A stretch of DNA of 64,000 nucleotides from CAVQMC01 sp963713505 (GTDB taxonomy: Bacteria; Bacteroidota; Ignavibacteria; Ignavibacteriales; Ignavibacteriaceae): assembly GCA_963713505.1 (NCBI GenBank), contig CAVQMC010000025.1, positions 124,001 through 188,000 on the forward strand, written 5' to 3'. A program made the translations under genes and the position numbers. This document shows, piece after piece, positions 27,367-36,758 of this stretch (its first letter is position 1; each line of letters opens with the position of its first letter). Under the pieces are notes generated by a model. That model made no database searches, was not told the origin of the DNA, and saw only the letters and a program-made list of their open reading frames with translations.

Positions 27367-28251
27367 ATGCAATTAATTGACGGTAAAAAGATATCCGAAG
27401 AAATAAAAGAAGAATTAATTAAGGAAGTAGCAGAATTAAAACAAAAAACAGGAAAAATTCCTGGTTTAGTAACGATACTTGTCGGCGAAGATTCAGCTTC
27501 TGAAATTTATGTAAGAAGTAAGATTAAGACATGCGAAGAAATTGGAATTCGTTCGAAAGCAGAAAAACCAAGTAAAGATATATCTGAAAAAGAATTACTG
27601 GATTTAGTTGATTTTTATAACAATAATGATGATTATCATGGAATTCTAGTTCAGCTTCCTCTCCCGAAACATATTGATCCGGATAAAGTAATTGAAAAAA
27701 TATCGCCTAAAAAAGACGTTGACGGTTTTCATCCTACAAGTGTTGGTAATTTAGTTATAGGAAAAAATACTTTCGTTTCCTGTACACCTGCGGGAATCCA
27801 GGAAATGCTTATTCGTTATAATATCGAAACTAAAGGAAAACATGTTGTTGTTTTAGGCCGGAGCAATATTGTCGGTAAGCCAATCGCTAATATCATGCTC
27901 CAGAAACAGGAGCACGCTAATTCTATTGTTACAATTTGTCATTCTGCTGCTAAAAATATAAGTGAATATACAAAACAAGCTGATATTTTAATTGCAGCAA
28001 TCGGCAGTGCAAATTTTGTTAAAGCTGATATGGTTAAAGACGGAGTTGTAATTATTGATGTTGGAATAAACAGGGTAGAAGATTCTACAAAGAAAAAAGG
28101 ATATAGAGTTGTTGGTGATGTTGATTTTGATAATGTTGCTCCAAAATCTTCTTTTATAACTCCGGTTCCCGGCGGCGTTGGTAAAATGACAATAATTATG
28201 TTAATGAAAAATACTTTAAAGGCATTCAAAAATATAAATGCCTTGAATTAG
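27367..28251 (+). CDS. folD: Bifunctional methylene-THF dehydrogenase/cyclohydrolase
   Basis: This 294-residue enzyme interconverts 5,10-methylene-, methenyl- and 10-formyl-tetrahydrofolate. Visible motifs are the catalytic YVRSKIKTCEEIGI (Tyr and Lys), VQLPLPKHI, KDVDGFHP, the NADP-binding VVLGRSNIVGKP and the C-terminal PVPGGVGKMT. AAGGAG precedes ATG 27367. It probably belongs to the transcript starting at 25518. Length and motifs are standard. Confidence 0.95.
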   Translation: MQLIDGKKISEEIKEELIKEVAELKQKTGKIPGLVTILVGEDSASEIYVRSKIKTCEEIGIRSKAEKPSKDISEKELLDLVDFYNNNDDYHGILVQLPLPKHIDPDKVIEKISPKKDVDGFHPTSVGNLVIGKNTFVSCTPAGIQEMLIRYNIETKGKHVVVLGRSNIVGKPIANIMLQKQEHANSIVTICHSAAKNISEYTKQADILIAAIGSANFVKADMVKDGVVIIDVGINRVEDSTKKKGYRVVGDVDFDNVAPKSSFITPVPGGVGKMTIIMLMKNTLKAFKNINALN

Positions 28252-28331
28252 TACTTATTATTTTCTTTTAATTTTGAATAAATGAAATAATAAAGTTAAA
28301 TTTTAAAATCTTTTAATAAGAAATTATATAC

Positions 28332-29228
28332 ATGTTTCCAGATTTAAATAATTTACCATCCTATGACACAGTTGGAGTGGATGAAAGAACTGCCCGGTTC
28401 CGTACAAGGAGTATTAAGAAGGATTCCAAAAAAGAAGGACTAAAATTAGCCGTAAGTATGATTGACCTTACCACATTGGAAGGTAAAGACACAAAAGGCA
28501 AAGTAAAGCAGTTATGTTATAAAGCTATGCATCCTCATGACGCATATCATGATATTCCTAAAGTTGCTGCAGTCTGTGTTTATCCGGCACTTGTTGGAGT
28601 TGCAAAAAAAGAACTCGAAGGAAGCGGAATTAAAGTCGCTTCAGTGGCTACTGCTTTTCCCAGCGGGCAAACGGATTTAAAAGTAAAAATAAATGAAGTT
28701 AAAACCGCTGTTGATCAAGGTGCCGATGAAGTTGATATGGTAATTTCGAGAGGTGAATTTCTTTCCGGAAATTATAAATATGTGTTTGATGAAATTGCTG
28801 CAGTGAAAGATGCCTGCGGTGATGCCCATCTAAAAGTAATTCTTGAAACAGGCGAATTGGATACTTTAGATAATATAAGGAAGGCAAGTGAAATTGCTAT
28901 TTATGCCGGAGCCGATTTTATTAAAACTTCAACAGGAAAAGTTCAGCCTGCAGCCACTATGCAAGTAACTTATGTAATGCTGGATGCAATTAAAGATTAT
29001 TATATAAAAACCGGTAAGATGATTGGAATGAAACCTGCCGGAGGAATTTCAAATGCAAAACTTGCTTTGCAATATTTGGTTATGCTGAATGAAGTCCTCG
29101 GCGAAAAATGGATGAATAAAAACTATTTTCGTTTTGGAGCCAGCAGTTTATTAAATGATTTACTGATGCAGTTGATGAAAGTGGAAACAGGTGTTTATCA
29201 GTCATCTAATTATTTTTCAAAAGATTAA
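28332..29228 (+). CDS. deoC: Deoxyribose-phosphate aldolase
   Basis: This 298-residue class I aldolase cleaves 2-deoxyribose-5-phosphate to acetaldehyde and glyceraldehyde-3-phosphate. The Schiff-base lysine is in ADFIKTSTGK, and the proton-relay region is EVDMVISRGEFLSG. KVILETGEL and MKPAGGISNAKLALQY are also typical. It is a longer member (about 300 residues), the form often placed before aldehyde dehydrogenase genes. The ALDH gene follows 2 bases later, and that enzyme could oxidise the acetaldehyde formed. Confidence 0.93.
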   Translation: MFPDLNNLPSYDTVGVDERTARFRTRSIKKDSKKEGLKLAVSMIDLTTLEGKDTKGKVKQLCYKAMHPHDAYHDIPKVAAVCVYPALVGVAKKELEGSGIKVASVATAFPSGQTDLKVKINEVKTAVDQGADEVDMVISRGEFLSGNYKYVFDEIAAVKDACGDAHLKVILETGELDTLDNIRKASEIAIYAGADFIKTSTGKVQPAATMQVTYVMLDAIKDYYIKTGKMIGMKPAGGISNAKLALQYLVMLNEVLGEKWMNKNYFRFGASSLLNDLLMQLMKVETGVYQSSNYFSKD

Positions 29229-29230
29229 TT

Positions 29231-30696
29231 ATGCCTAAAAAAGAAAATAAAGATTTATTTAAAGCTTCCTGGAAATATTCCGAAGCTCCCGAAAGTACCG
29301 GCCATATACAAATTCAAAAAAAGTATGATTTGTATATAGACGGAAAATTTACTAAACCTGTAAAAGGAAAATATTTTGATTCTATTAATCCTGCAAATGA
29401 TGAAAAAATTTCTTCCGTTGCAGAAGCAGCTAAAGAAGATGTGGACTTAGCAGTCAAAGCTGCCAGAAAAGCATTTACAGGATGGTCTAAATTATCTGGA
29501 AGGGAACGAGGCAAATATATTTTTAGAATTGCACGTTTAATTCAGGAACGTGCACGCGAATTTGCAGTGATTGAAAGTATGGACGGCGGCAAACCAATAA
29601 GAGAATCGCGTGATGTTGATATTCCGCTTGCAGCTAATCATTTTTTCTATCATGCCGGCTGGGCAGATAAGTTGCAATATGCTTTCCCTAACAGAATACC
29701 AAAACCAATTGGCGTTGTCGGTCAGATAATTCCATGGAACTTTCCTTTATTGATGGCTGCATGGAAACTTGCTCCAGCGCTTGCAACAGGAAATACACTT
29801 GTTCTGAAACCTGCAGAATCCACACCTTTAACCGCTTTAAAATTGCTGAAGTTATTCATGCAAGCGGTTTACCTAATGGAGTTGTAAATATAGTTACCGG
29901 AGCAGGACAAACAGGCGCAAGTATTGTAAATCATCCTGATATAGATAAGATAGCTTTTACTGGTTCTACAGAAGTTGGAAGATATATTGCAAAAGCTATT
30001 GCCGGAACTAAAAAAAGAGTATCACTTGAATTAGGCGGAAAAGGTGCTAATATAATTTTTGAAGATGCTGCAATCGATCAAGCTGTTGAAGGAATTATTA
30101 ATGCAATATTTTTTAATCAAGGACATGTATGCTGTGCCGGATCGAGATTGTTTGTACAGGAATCTGTAGCTGATAAAGTGATAAAAAAATTAAAAAACAG
30201 AATGGATACTTTAATTGTCGGTGATCCGTTAGATAAAAATACGGATATAGGTGCTGTAAATTCCAAAAGACAATTACAAACGATTGAGAATTATATAAAA
30301 ATTGGTTTGAAAGAAGGCGGTGAAATTTATCAGCCGGAATGTAATTTGCCTAAAAAAGGGAATTGGTGTCCGCCAACTTTATTTTTAAATGTTTCTCAAT
30401 CACATAAGATTGTCCAAGAAGAAATATTTGGACCTGTTTTGACAATTCAAACATTCAGAACTATTAAAGAAGTAATAGAAAAAGCAAACAATACTCCTTA
30501 CGGATTATCTGCAGGAGTATGGACACAAAACGGTGCAAAAATATTTCATTTAACTCAAAAGTTAGCGGCTGGTGTAGTCTGGGCAAATACATTCAACAAG
30601 TTCGATGCTGCTTCTCCTTTTGGCGGTTATAAAGAAAGCGGCTTCGGCAGAGAAGGCGGACTGCATGGATTATATCCGTATGTAAAATTTGATTAA
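29231..30696 (+). CDS. Aldehyde dehydrogenase, catalytic ALDH16-like unit (one frame break)
   Basis: This is a full-length NAD(P)-dependent aldehyde dehydrogenase. Motifs are IIPWNFPLLMAAWKLAPALATGNT, the glutamate region VSLELGGKGANIIFEDA, the nucleophile cysteine region FFNQGHVCCAGSRLFV, EEIFGPVL and GGYKESGFGREGG. One base is missing in the A-run near 29840 (ttaaaattgct). Restoring it joins TALKIAEVIHASGLPNGVVNIVTG and gives 488 residues, the normal length. It starts 2 bases after deoC and is followed 18 bases later by a truncated ALDH paralogue. Together they match the two-domain layout of ALDH16. The likely substrate in this context is acetaldehyde from DeoC, which is inference. Confidence 0.85.
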
Positions 30697-30714
30697 ATTA
30701 TTTGGCTGAAAAAT

Positions 30715-31575
30715 ATGAGCAGATTAAATATCAATAAAACTTACAAATTATATATTGGCGGAAAATTCCCGCGCACGGAATCAGGCAGATATTATGATAT
30801 CAATAACAGCAAAGGTGAACTGATTGCGAACATGTGCCTGGCTTCCCGGAAAGATTTTAGAAATGCTGTTGTTGCTGCACGAAAAGCACAGGAAGCTTGG
30901 GCAATTACTTCAGCCTTAAATAAAGGACAAGTTCTTTATCGTGTTGCTGAAATGCTTGAAGGAAGGAAAGAACAGTTTATTGCTGAATTGATTACTCAAG
31001 GTGAAACAGCAAAATCTGCTAAGGAAGAGGTCGAAGCCTCAATTGACAGATTAGTATATTATGCAGGCTGGAGTGACAAATATCAGCAGCTTTTCAGCAG
31101 TGTTAATCCCGTTGTTAGTTCTCATTTTGATTTCTCAGTTCTTGAACCGGTTGGAGTGATTTCAATTATCGCACCTGAAAATAAAAGTTTATTAAGTCTT
31201 ATTACTTTAATAGCGCCGGCTATTGTCGGCGGAAATACAGTTATTGTTTTAGCCTCTGAAAGTAAACCTTTATCTGCAATTTCTTTTGCCGAAGTTCTGA
31301 ATTCTTCTGATGTTCCGGGCGGAGTTGTAAATATTCTTACCGGCAAGAAATCCGAAATATACAGCCATATGGCATCTCATATGGATGTAAACTCAATTAT
31401 ATATTGCGGAGATGATGAGAAAATAATTAAATCAATTAGTGAACTGGCAAGCGGTAATATAAAAAGAACTGTTTTTTATAGAAAGAATGATTGGACGGAC
31501 GAAAGTTTTGAATCTCCGTATTTAATTGAAAAAACTCAGGAAGTGAAAACAACCTGGCATCCTACAGGGATATAA
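30715..31575 (+). CDS. Truncated ALDH-fold partner lacking catalytic cysteine
   Basis: This 286-residue ALDH paralogue begins KTYKLYIGGKFPRTESGRYYDI and covers the NAD-binding half (EPVGVISIIAPENKSLLSL, GGNTVIVLASESKPLSAISFAEVL, VPGGVVNILTG). It ends at KTTWHPTG without the catalytic-cysteine region or the C-terminal half. The size and ending match the C-terminal pseudo-domain of ALDH16 proteins, which there is fused to the catalytic unit. No frame break is seen, so the truncation looks natural. It probably forms a complex with the preceding enzyme. The glutamate loop and cysteine are absent, so no independent activity is expected. Confidence 0.82.
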   Translation: MSRLNINKTYKLYIGGKFPRTESGRYYDINNSKGELIANMCLASRKDFRNAVVAARKAQEAWAITSALNKGQVLYRVAEMLEGRKEQFIAELITQGETAKSAKEEVEASIDRLVYYAGWSDKYQQLFSSVNPVVSSHFDFSVLEPVGVISIIAPENKSLLSLITLIAPAIVGGNTVIVLASESKPLSAISFAEVLNSSDVPGGVVNILTGKKSEIYSHMASHMDVNSIIYCGDDEKIIKSISELASGNIKRTVFYRKNDWTDESFESPYLIEKTQEVKTTWHPTGI

Positions 31576-31578
31576 TTA

Positions 31579-31672
31579 AAAATTACAAGATTAAAAAGTT
31601 TGAAAGATTACATAATTATAAGATCTGATCTTTGATCTGGATCTATTTTATGAAAAGCAATCTTGTAATTTT
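31579..31672. repeat. 94-base element with perfect 14-bp inverted ends
   Basis: AAAATTACAAGATT (31579-31592) is the exact reverse complement of AATCTTGTAATTTT (31659-31672). The right arm is partly duplicated right after it (TTTTGTAATCTTG, to 31681), and the interior holds several agatc/gatct words. It lies between the ALDH pair and the HicB gene. It may be a miniature repeat or a hairpin ending the deoC transcript. No target-site duplication was identified. Confidence 0.5.
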
Positions 31673-31734
31673 GTAATCTTGAATTTCTGCAATCCATATT
31701 TATGGTTAAGTTTCCTTTATTTGAGAATTTACAA

Positions 31735-31962
31735 ATGATATTAGATATCATAATTGAAAATACCGATGACGGATTTATCGCTGAAATCCCTTCTTTAAAA
31801 GGATGCGAAAGCTGGGCTCATGATGAAGACACTGCAATGGATAAAGTTTTGGAAATGGCCGGATTTTATCTTAAAACAGATGCAAAAAACTTTAAAATTG
31901 ACAGGGCCAGAAAAAATAAAAATAAAACTGTTTATAAATTAGTTTTTAATAAAAACGTTTAG
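31735..31962 (+). CDS. Orphan HicB-like protein
   Basis: Starting at ATG 31735 this is a 75-residue protein of the HicB fold: MILDIIIENTDDGFIAEIPSLKGCESWAHDEDTAMDKVLEMAGFYL, the partially degraded RNase H-like domain of HicB antitoxins (compare DGFxAxxPxLxGCxSxGxTxxEA). ATG 31702 would add 11 residues not typical of the family. No HicA toxin is adjacent, and there is no DNA-binding domain at the C-terminus. The TrmH-type methylase gene begins at its stop codon (TAGTG overlap). It may be a solitary HicB-like protein and not a working antitoxin. Confidence 0.75.
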   Translation: MILDIIIENTDDGFIAEIPSLKGCESWAHDEDTAMDKVLEMAGFYLKTDAKNFKIDRARKNKNKTVYKLVFNKNV

Positions 31963-32552
31963 TGAAATCATATAAAACTGAAAAAAGAATAAAGAAGATT
32001 ACTTCTGTTGTAAAATCCCGTCAGCCTTCCTTAAAAGTTATAATTGAAAATGTTCACGATCCGCATAATGTAAGTGCAATACTCAGAACCTGCGATGCAG
32101 TTGGAGTTCCTAAAGTTTCTTTGGTTTATAATATTGAAAAATTTCCAAGGATCGGAAAGAAATCATCCGCAAGTGCAGCTAAGTGGGTTGAAAAAGAAAA
32201 GTTTAAATCGATTGAAGAATGTTATTCAGAATTAAAAAAAGAAGGATTTAAAATTTATGCTTCAGCAATTGCGGATGATTCTAAAAATCTTTATGATTTA
32301 GATTTTACTAAAAAAGCTGCAATTGTTTTAGGCAACGAACATCGCGGAGTTTCAGAAGAGGCAGCTAAACTTGCAGATGAAAAATTTTTAATTCCAATGT
32401 TTGGAATGGTGCAGAGTTTAAATGTATCGGTTGCCGCTGCAGTTATACTTTATGAAGCATTACGACAGAGAAGAGCAAAAGGAATGTACGATGAATGCGG
32501 AATGAATGATTTCGAACTTGAAAGTACTTTGGATAAATGGCTTAAAAAATAA
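31962..32552 (+). CDS. TrmH/SpoU-family RNA 2'-O-ribose methyltransferase
   Basis: This 196-residue SPOUT enzyme shows the three family motifs: VIIENVHDPHNVSAILRTCDAVG, AAIVLGNEHRGVSEEAAKLAD and IPMFGMVQSLNVSVAAAVILYEALRQR. The trefoil knot binds AdoMet. The layout with a short N-terminus and a C-terminal extension suits TrmH, which modifies G18 of tRNA, though rRNA targets cannot be excluded. Start is GTG 31962, overlapping the HicB stop by one base. AroA follows 8 bases later. Confidence 0.88.
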   Translation: MKSYKTEKRIKKITSVVKSRQPSLKVIIENVHDPHNVSAILRTCDAVGVPKVSLVYNIEKFPRIGKKSSASAAKWVEKEKFKSIEECYSELKKEGFKIYASAIADDSKNLYDLDFTKKAAIVLGNEHRGVSEEAAKLADEKFLIPMFGMVQSLNVSVAAAVILYEALRQRRAKGMYDECGMNDFELESTLDKWLKK

Positions 32553-32560
32553 ATTATTTA

Positions 32561-33841
32561 ATGTCCGAATCTTTTAATCATATCGAAAAAGTTAAAGGCG
32601 AATTTTACCTACCGGGAGATAAGTCTATTTCGCATAGAGCAGTGATTTTTTCGGCAATGGCTGAAGGTGATTCAATTATTAAAAACCTCCCTGAAAGTTT
32701 AGATGTAAAATCCACAATAGATTGTTTTAAAGATTTAGGTGTTCATTTCAAACAAGAAGATAATTCTTTAATTGTAAATGGAGTTGGTTATAAAGGATTT
32801 AATAAGCCGTTAAACGAACTTAATTGCGGGAATTCCGGAACAACAGCAAGATTGTTATCCGGAATTTTAGCAATGCAGAATTTCGAAAGTATTTTAACCG
32901 GAGATAAATATTTATTAAATCGTCCGATGAAAAGAATTATTACCCCGCTCTCTGCAATGGGTGCAAAAATAAATGCTTCTGAAAACTTCACTTTACCTTT
33001 GAATATTTATCCTTCAGAAAAATTAAATAACATTTTATATGAACCTCCAATTCCAAGCGCTCAAATAAAAAGTTCGATTTTATTAGCCGGACTTCATCTT
33101 GAAGAAGAAACTGCTGTTGTTGAAGAAATTCCGTCGAGAGATCATACGGAGAGAATGCTGAATTTACAATCAGACTTTAAAGATGGAAAGAAAATTATTT
33201 ATTCATCGAAAGAATATTATCCTGAACCAAATGAATATTTTATTCCCGGTGATATTTCAAACGCTGCATTTTTTATAATTCTTTCATTGCTTACAAATAA
33301 ATCTGAACTAATTATTAAAAATGTTTCTTTAAATGAAACAAGAACAGGATATATTAATATTCTTAAAAAAATGGGCGGCAAAATTCAAACTGAAGAAAAA
33401 TTTATTTCAAACGGTGAACCCTGTGGAAATATTTTAGTAAAAGATAGTAAATTAAGTAATATCAGTATTGATGAAAATTTAATTCCGAATATAATTGATG
33501 AAATTCCAATCTTATCTGTTGCCGGAATTTTTGCGGAAGGAAAATTCGAAATAAGAAATGCTAAAGAATTAAGGGTAAAAGAAACCGATAGAATAAACGC
33601 GCTATGTGTTAACTATGCTCAGCTTGGATTAGATGTTGAAGAATTTGACGACGGCTTTTCCGTTTCGGGTGAAATAAAAAATGAAACTCCTTTTTTTGAA
33701 AGTTTCGGTGATCATAGAATTGCAATGACATTTGCAGTTTTGTCTTTGCTGTTGAAACAAGGTGGAAAAGTGAATAATTTTACGTGTGTGAATATTTCTA
33801 ATCCTGATTTCTTAAATCAGTTAAAAAATATAATAGGGTAA
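32561..33841 (+). CDS. aroA: 3-phosphoshikimate 1-carboxyvinyltransferase (EPSP synthase)
   Basis: This 426-residue enzyme joins shikimate-3-phosphate and phosphoenolpyruvate in the chorismate pathway. Motifs are LPGDKSISHRAVIFSAMAEG, the NCGNSGTTARLLSGIL loop, SRDHTERML, RVKETDRINAL and GDHRIAMTFAV. Domain order and size are normal. It lies between the TrmH-type gene and the MalK-type ATPase (3-base gap), probably in one transcript. Confidence 0.95.
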   Translation: MSESFNHIEKVKGEFYLPGDKSISHRAVIFSAMAEGDSIIKNLPESLDVKSTIDCFKDLGVHFKQEDNSLIVNGVGYKGFNKPLNELNCGNSGTTARLLSGILAMQNFESILTGDKYLLNRPMKRIITPLSAMGAKINASENFTLPLNIYPSEKLNNILYEPPIPSAQIKSSILLAGLHLEEETAVVEEIPSRDHTERMLNLQSDFKDGKKIIYSSKEYYPEPNEYFIPGDISNAAFFIILSLLTNKSELIIKNVSLNETRTGYINILKKMGGKIQTEEKFISNGEPCGNILVKDSKLSNISIDENLIPNIIDEIPILSVAGIFAEGKFEIRNAKELRVKETDRINALCVNYAQLGLDVEEFDDGFSVSGEIKNETPFFESFGDHRIAMTFAVLSLLLKQGGKVNNFTCVNISNPDFLNQLKNIIG

Positions 33842-33844
33842 AAA

Positions 33845-34953
33845 ATGGCGGAAGTAATTTTAAAGAATGTTTCCAAAGAATATGAAGGCGGAAACCTTGC
33901 CGTAAAAGATGTTAATATCGAAATAAAAGATAAGGAATTTGTTGTTTTAGTTGGACCTTCCGGATGCGGCAAATCTACAACTTTAAGAATGATTGCAGGC
34001 CTTGAAGAAATTACTTCCGGCGAATTATTTATAGACGGCAAATTGGTAAATGATATTTCTCCGAAAGACAGAGACATTGCAATGGTTTTTCAGAATTATG
34101 CTTTATATCCGCATATGTCTGTTTTTGAAAATATGGCTTTCGGATTGAAGTTAAGAAAATTCAAAAAAGATGAAATAAAAGAAAGAGTAAATGAAGCTGC
34201 AAAAATTTTAGGACTGGAAGATTATTTAAACAGAAAACCAAAAGCACTTTCCGGCGGACAGCGTCAACGTGTTGCTGTTGGAAGAGCAATTGTTAGAAAA
34301 CCAAAAGTATTTTTATTTGATGAGCCTTTAAGCAATCTTGATGCAAAATTAAGAGTTCAGATGAGAACTGAAATATCCAAGCTTCACAAAAGTTTGGAAG
34401 CAACAATGATTTACGTAACACACGATCAAACCGAAGCGATGACAATGGGAGATAAAATTGTAATTATGAAAGACGGAATTGTTCAGCAAATTGATACTCC
34501 CTTAAATTTATATAATTATCCTATCAATAAATTCGTTGCAGGTTTTATCGGAAGTCCTTCAATGAACTTTATCGAAGGAACTATATTCAGTGAAGGCGGA
34601 ATTAGTTTCAAAGATAAATCCGGTAAACTAAAAATTAAATTGATGAATGGATTTGAAGATAAATTAAAATCATTTGTTAATAAAAATATTTGGCTAGGAA
34701 TTAGACCGGAGGATATTTATGATGCAAATATTTCTAAAAAAAGTCGGATGATATTACAAGTATAGATGTTCAGCTTGATGTGGTTGAACCGATGGGGAAT
34801 GAAATATTTCTATATTTTCCTTTGAACGAAAATCAAATGGTAGCAAGAATTCCCGCTAGAGAAAATGTTGAAGCCGGAACAAATAGAAAACTTATATTGG
34901 ACAATCAGAAAATCCACTTTTTCGAATTTGAGTCTGAAAAAGCAATAGTGTAA
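33845..34953 (+). CDS. MalK/UgpC-type ABC transporter ATPase (one frame break)
   Basis: This is the ATPase of a carbohydrate-type importer. Walker A is GPSGCGKST, the Q-loop FQNYALYPHMSVFENM, the signature LSGGQRQRV, Walker B VFLFDEPLSNLDA, and the H-loop YVTHDQTEAMTMGD. A C-terminal TOBE/OB domain follows. One base is missing in the A-run near 34738. With eight A, the reading continues KKSDDITSIDVQLDVVEPMGNEIF and ends at 34953, giving 369 residues, usual for MalK. No permease or binding-protein genes are nearby, so it may serve several importers, as MsmK does. Confidence 0.87.
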
Positions 34954-34954
34954 A

Positions 34955-36580
34955 TTAAAATTTAATTACTTGATGTTCGTATTTATTAATTTCTATCTCT
35001 TCAATAATTTTATTTAGAAATTCTTTCCCGTATTTATTAAAATATAGTACAAAATTTATTTCTCTTTCCTGAAGATTTGAATTCGGATAAAGATTCATCA
35101 AAGCCTTATCAATTTGTCTTAATGTAATTTCATGTTGTTTTTTCTGTGCATCAAAAGCTTTTCCTTTAAGCTCATTTAAATAATGCATTATTTTTTCTTT
35201 GTATTTTCCGCTGCTGTTGCTTATAGTTTTATCAAATTCAAATAATCTTTCTTTCAATTTATCCATTGCAATTTCTAATTGGCTTTCTGTTTCACCGAAC
35301 ATTTCATCTAAAGTTATTTTTGAAATTGATTCAAGAACTTTCTTCTTTAGTTTTTCTACATCGATGAAAAAAGACTGCAAATCAAGATCATATTTTACAA
35401 TTACAGAATTAATATTTTTTTCAAGAACTGTTACAGAAGATCTAGGATAAATAACCGGAGTTGAAACATCAAAAAAATCATAAAGCGGAGTTACCTGAGC
35501 AAAATAGGAAATTTCACTCGGCCCGGCGATATAAAATGCTGTCGGTAAAAGATAATCCTGACAAATTGGTCTTAATAAAACATTTGGACTGAAATTCTGA
35601 GGTTCATTTTCTATTAAATCAAGTAATTCTTCCTGAGAGAATTTTTTTCTTTTTCTTTTTAGCCTGAATTCATTTTCAACAGGTTCAATTAAAAATCTTC
35701 CGTCTTCTGTACTGTAAAATAAATTAACCGGATTTACTTTTACCTGCGCATGATAAGTCTCTTCCAGAGTTCCGCTGACTTTTACAATTTTTTCCGTATG
35801 CTCTCGAAAATTATTTATTTCTTTTTTAAAGATTGGTTTAAGCAGGTTTTTAACTTTGGTATTCTGCGGATCAAAAATTACCAAACCATACTCATCGAAT
35901 AACCAGAAAAGTAATTCTTTAAATCCTTGTTTAAGTTTTTTACCGGGAGAATAAAAACTTTTAAGTTTTTCGAATAAATCATTTTTAAAATCTGTATCTC
36001 TTAAATTATTGTTTAGTTCTTCAAAAAAGTTATTAATTGTATCATCAATTTCTAAAAAACCTGTGCTTTGTTTATTATCATCTTCTGCAATTTCATTTCC
36101 GTAAGAGATTTTTTTAAGATCGTTATTATCATCAATTATATTTATAGATCTTATTTCATTAAAATCATGATCATCACCTTCCAACCAAAATACAGGAACA
36201 AATTTAAAGTTTTCAAATCTCTCCGCTAAATATTGACTTAGTTTTATGGCAGTTATTATTTTATAAAAAGTATAAAGCGGTCCGCCGACGATGCCAAGCT
36301 GCTGTCCTGTAACTACTGCTAATGTTTCCTTTGACTTTAATGATTCTAAATTATCAAGTGTTTTTTCAGAAGGATTTAAATGCGAATAATCTTCTTTAAT
36401 AATATTAGAAAGTTCATCCCTGAACTCTCTTTGTGAATCGGAAATACCTTTAAATATTTTATTAAAATCTTCTTTGTTCCTGAAGTTATATTTATAAAAT
36501 TCTTTTACGTTATCGAATTCATATAAATAATCCAGGAATAAATTGTGATGTCCCGGGATATCACTAAAATTAATAAACAT
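34955..36580 (-). CDS. bshC: Bacillithiol biosynthesis cysteine-adding enzyme BshC
   Basis: This 541-residue protein has the BshC core: TLAVVTGQQLGIVGGPLYTFYKIITAIKLS, FVPVFWLEGDDHDFNEI, PNVLLRPICQDYLLPTAFYIAGPSEISYFAQ and YPRSSVTVLEK, plus the C-terminal coiled coil. BshC adds cysteine to glucosaminyl-malate, the last step in bacillithiol synthesis. BshA and BshB are not in the window. It is convergent with the MalK-type gene (1 base between stops). Its presence indicates a bacillithiol-based thiol pool, as in Firmicutes and many Bacteroidota. Confidence 0.93.
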   Translation of the reverse strand: MFINFSDIPGHHNLFLDYLYEFDNVKEFYKYNFRNKEDFNKIFKGISDSQREFRDELSNIIKEDYSHLNPSEKTLDNLESLKSKETLAVVTGQQLGIVGGPLYTFYKIITAIKLSQYLAERFENFKFVPVFWLEGDDHDFNEIRSINIIDDNNDLKKISYGNEIAEDDNKQSTGFLEIDDTINNFFEELNNNLRDTDFKNDLFEKLKSFYSPGKKLKQGFKELLFWLFDEYGLVIFDPQNTKVKNLLKPIFKKEINNFREHTEKIVKVSGTLEETYHAQVKVNPVNLFYSTEDGRFLIEPVENEFRLKRKRKKFSQEELLDLIENEPQNFSPNVLLRPICQDYLLPTAFYIAGPSEISYFAQVTPLYDFFDVSTPVIYPRSSVTVLEKNINSVIVKYDLDLQSFFIDVEKLKKKVLESISKITLDEMFGETESQLEIAMDKLKERLFEFDKTISNSSGKYKEKIMHYLNELKGKAFDAQKKQHEITLRQIDKALMNLYPNSNLQEREINFVLYFNKYGKEFLNKIIEEIEINKYEHQVIKF

Positions 36581-36758
36581 GGATTCTCCGAAAGGTTTTT
36601 GTTTAGTTAATCAAAAGTAAGAAAAACTGTAATGCTTAACAAATAAAGAATTTACGGACATTTGATTGTGTGATTCTTTATAAATATTTTCATCTTTATG
36701 TTGAAAAAATTATTAAAATTTGATAAACAACAACTTAAATTGGATAATTTAGTCTGAA

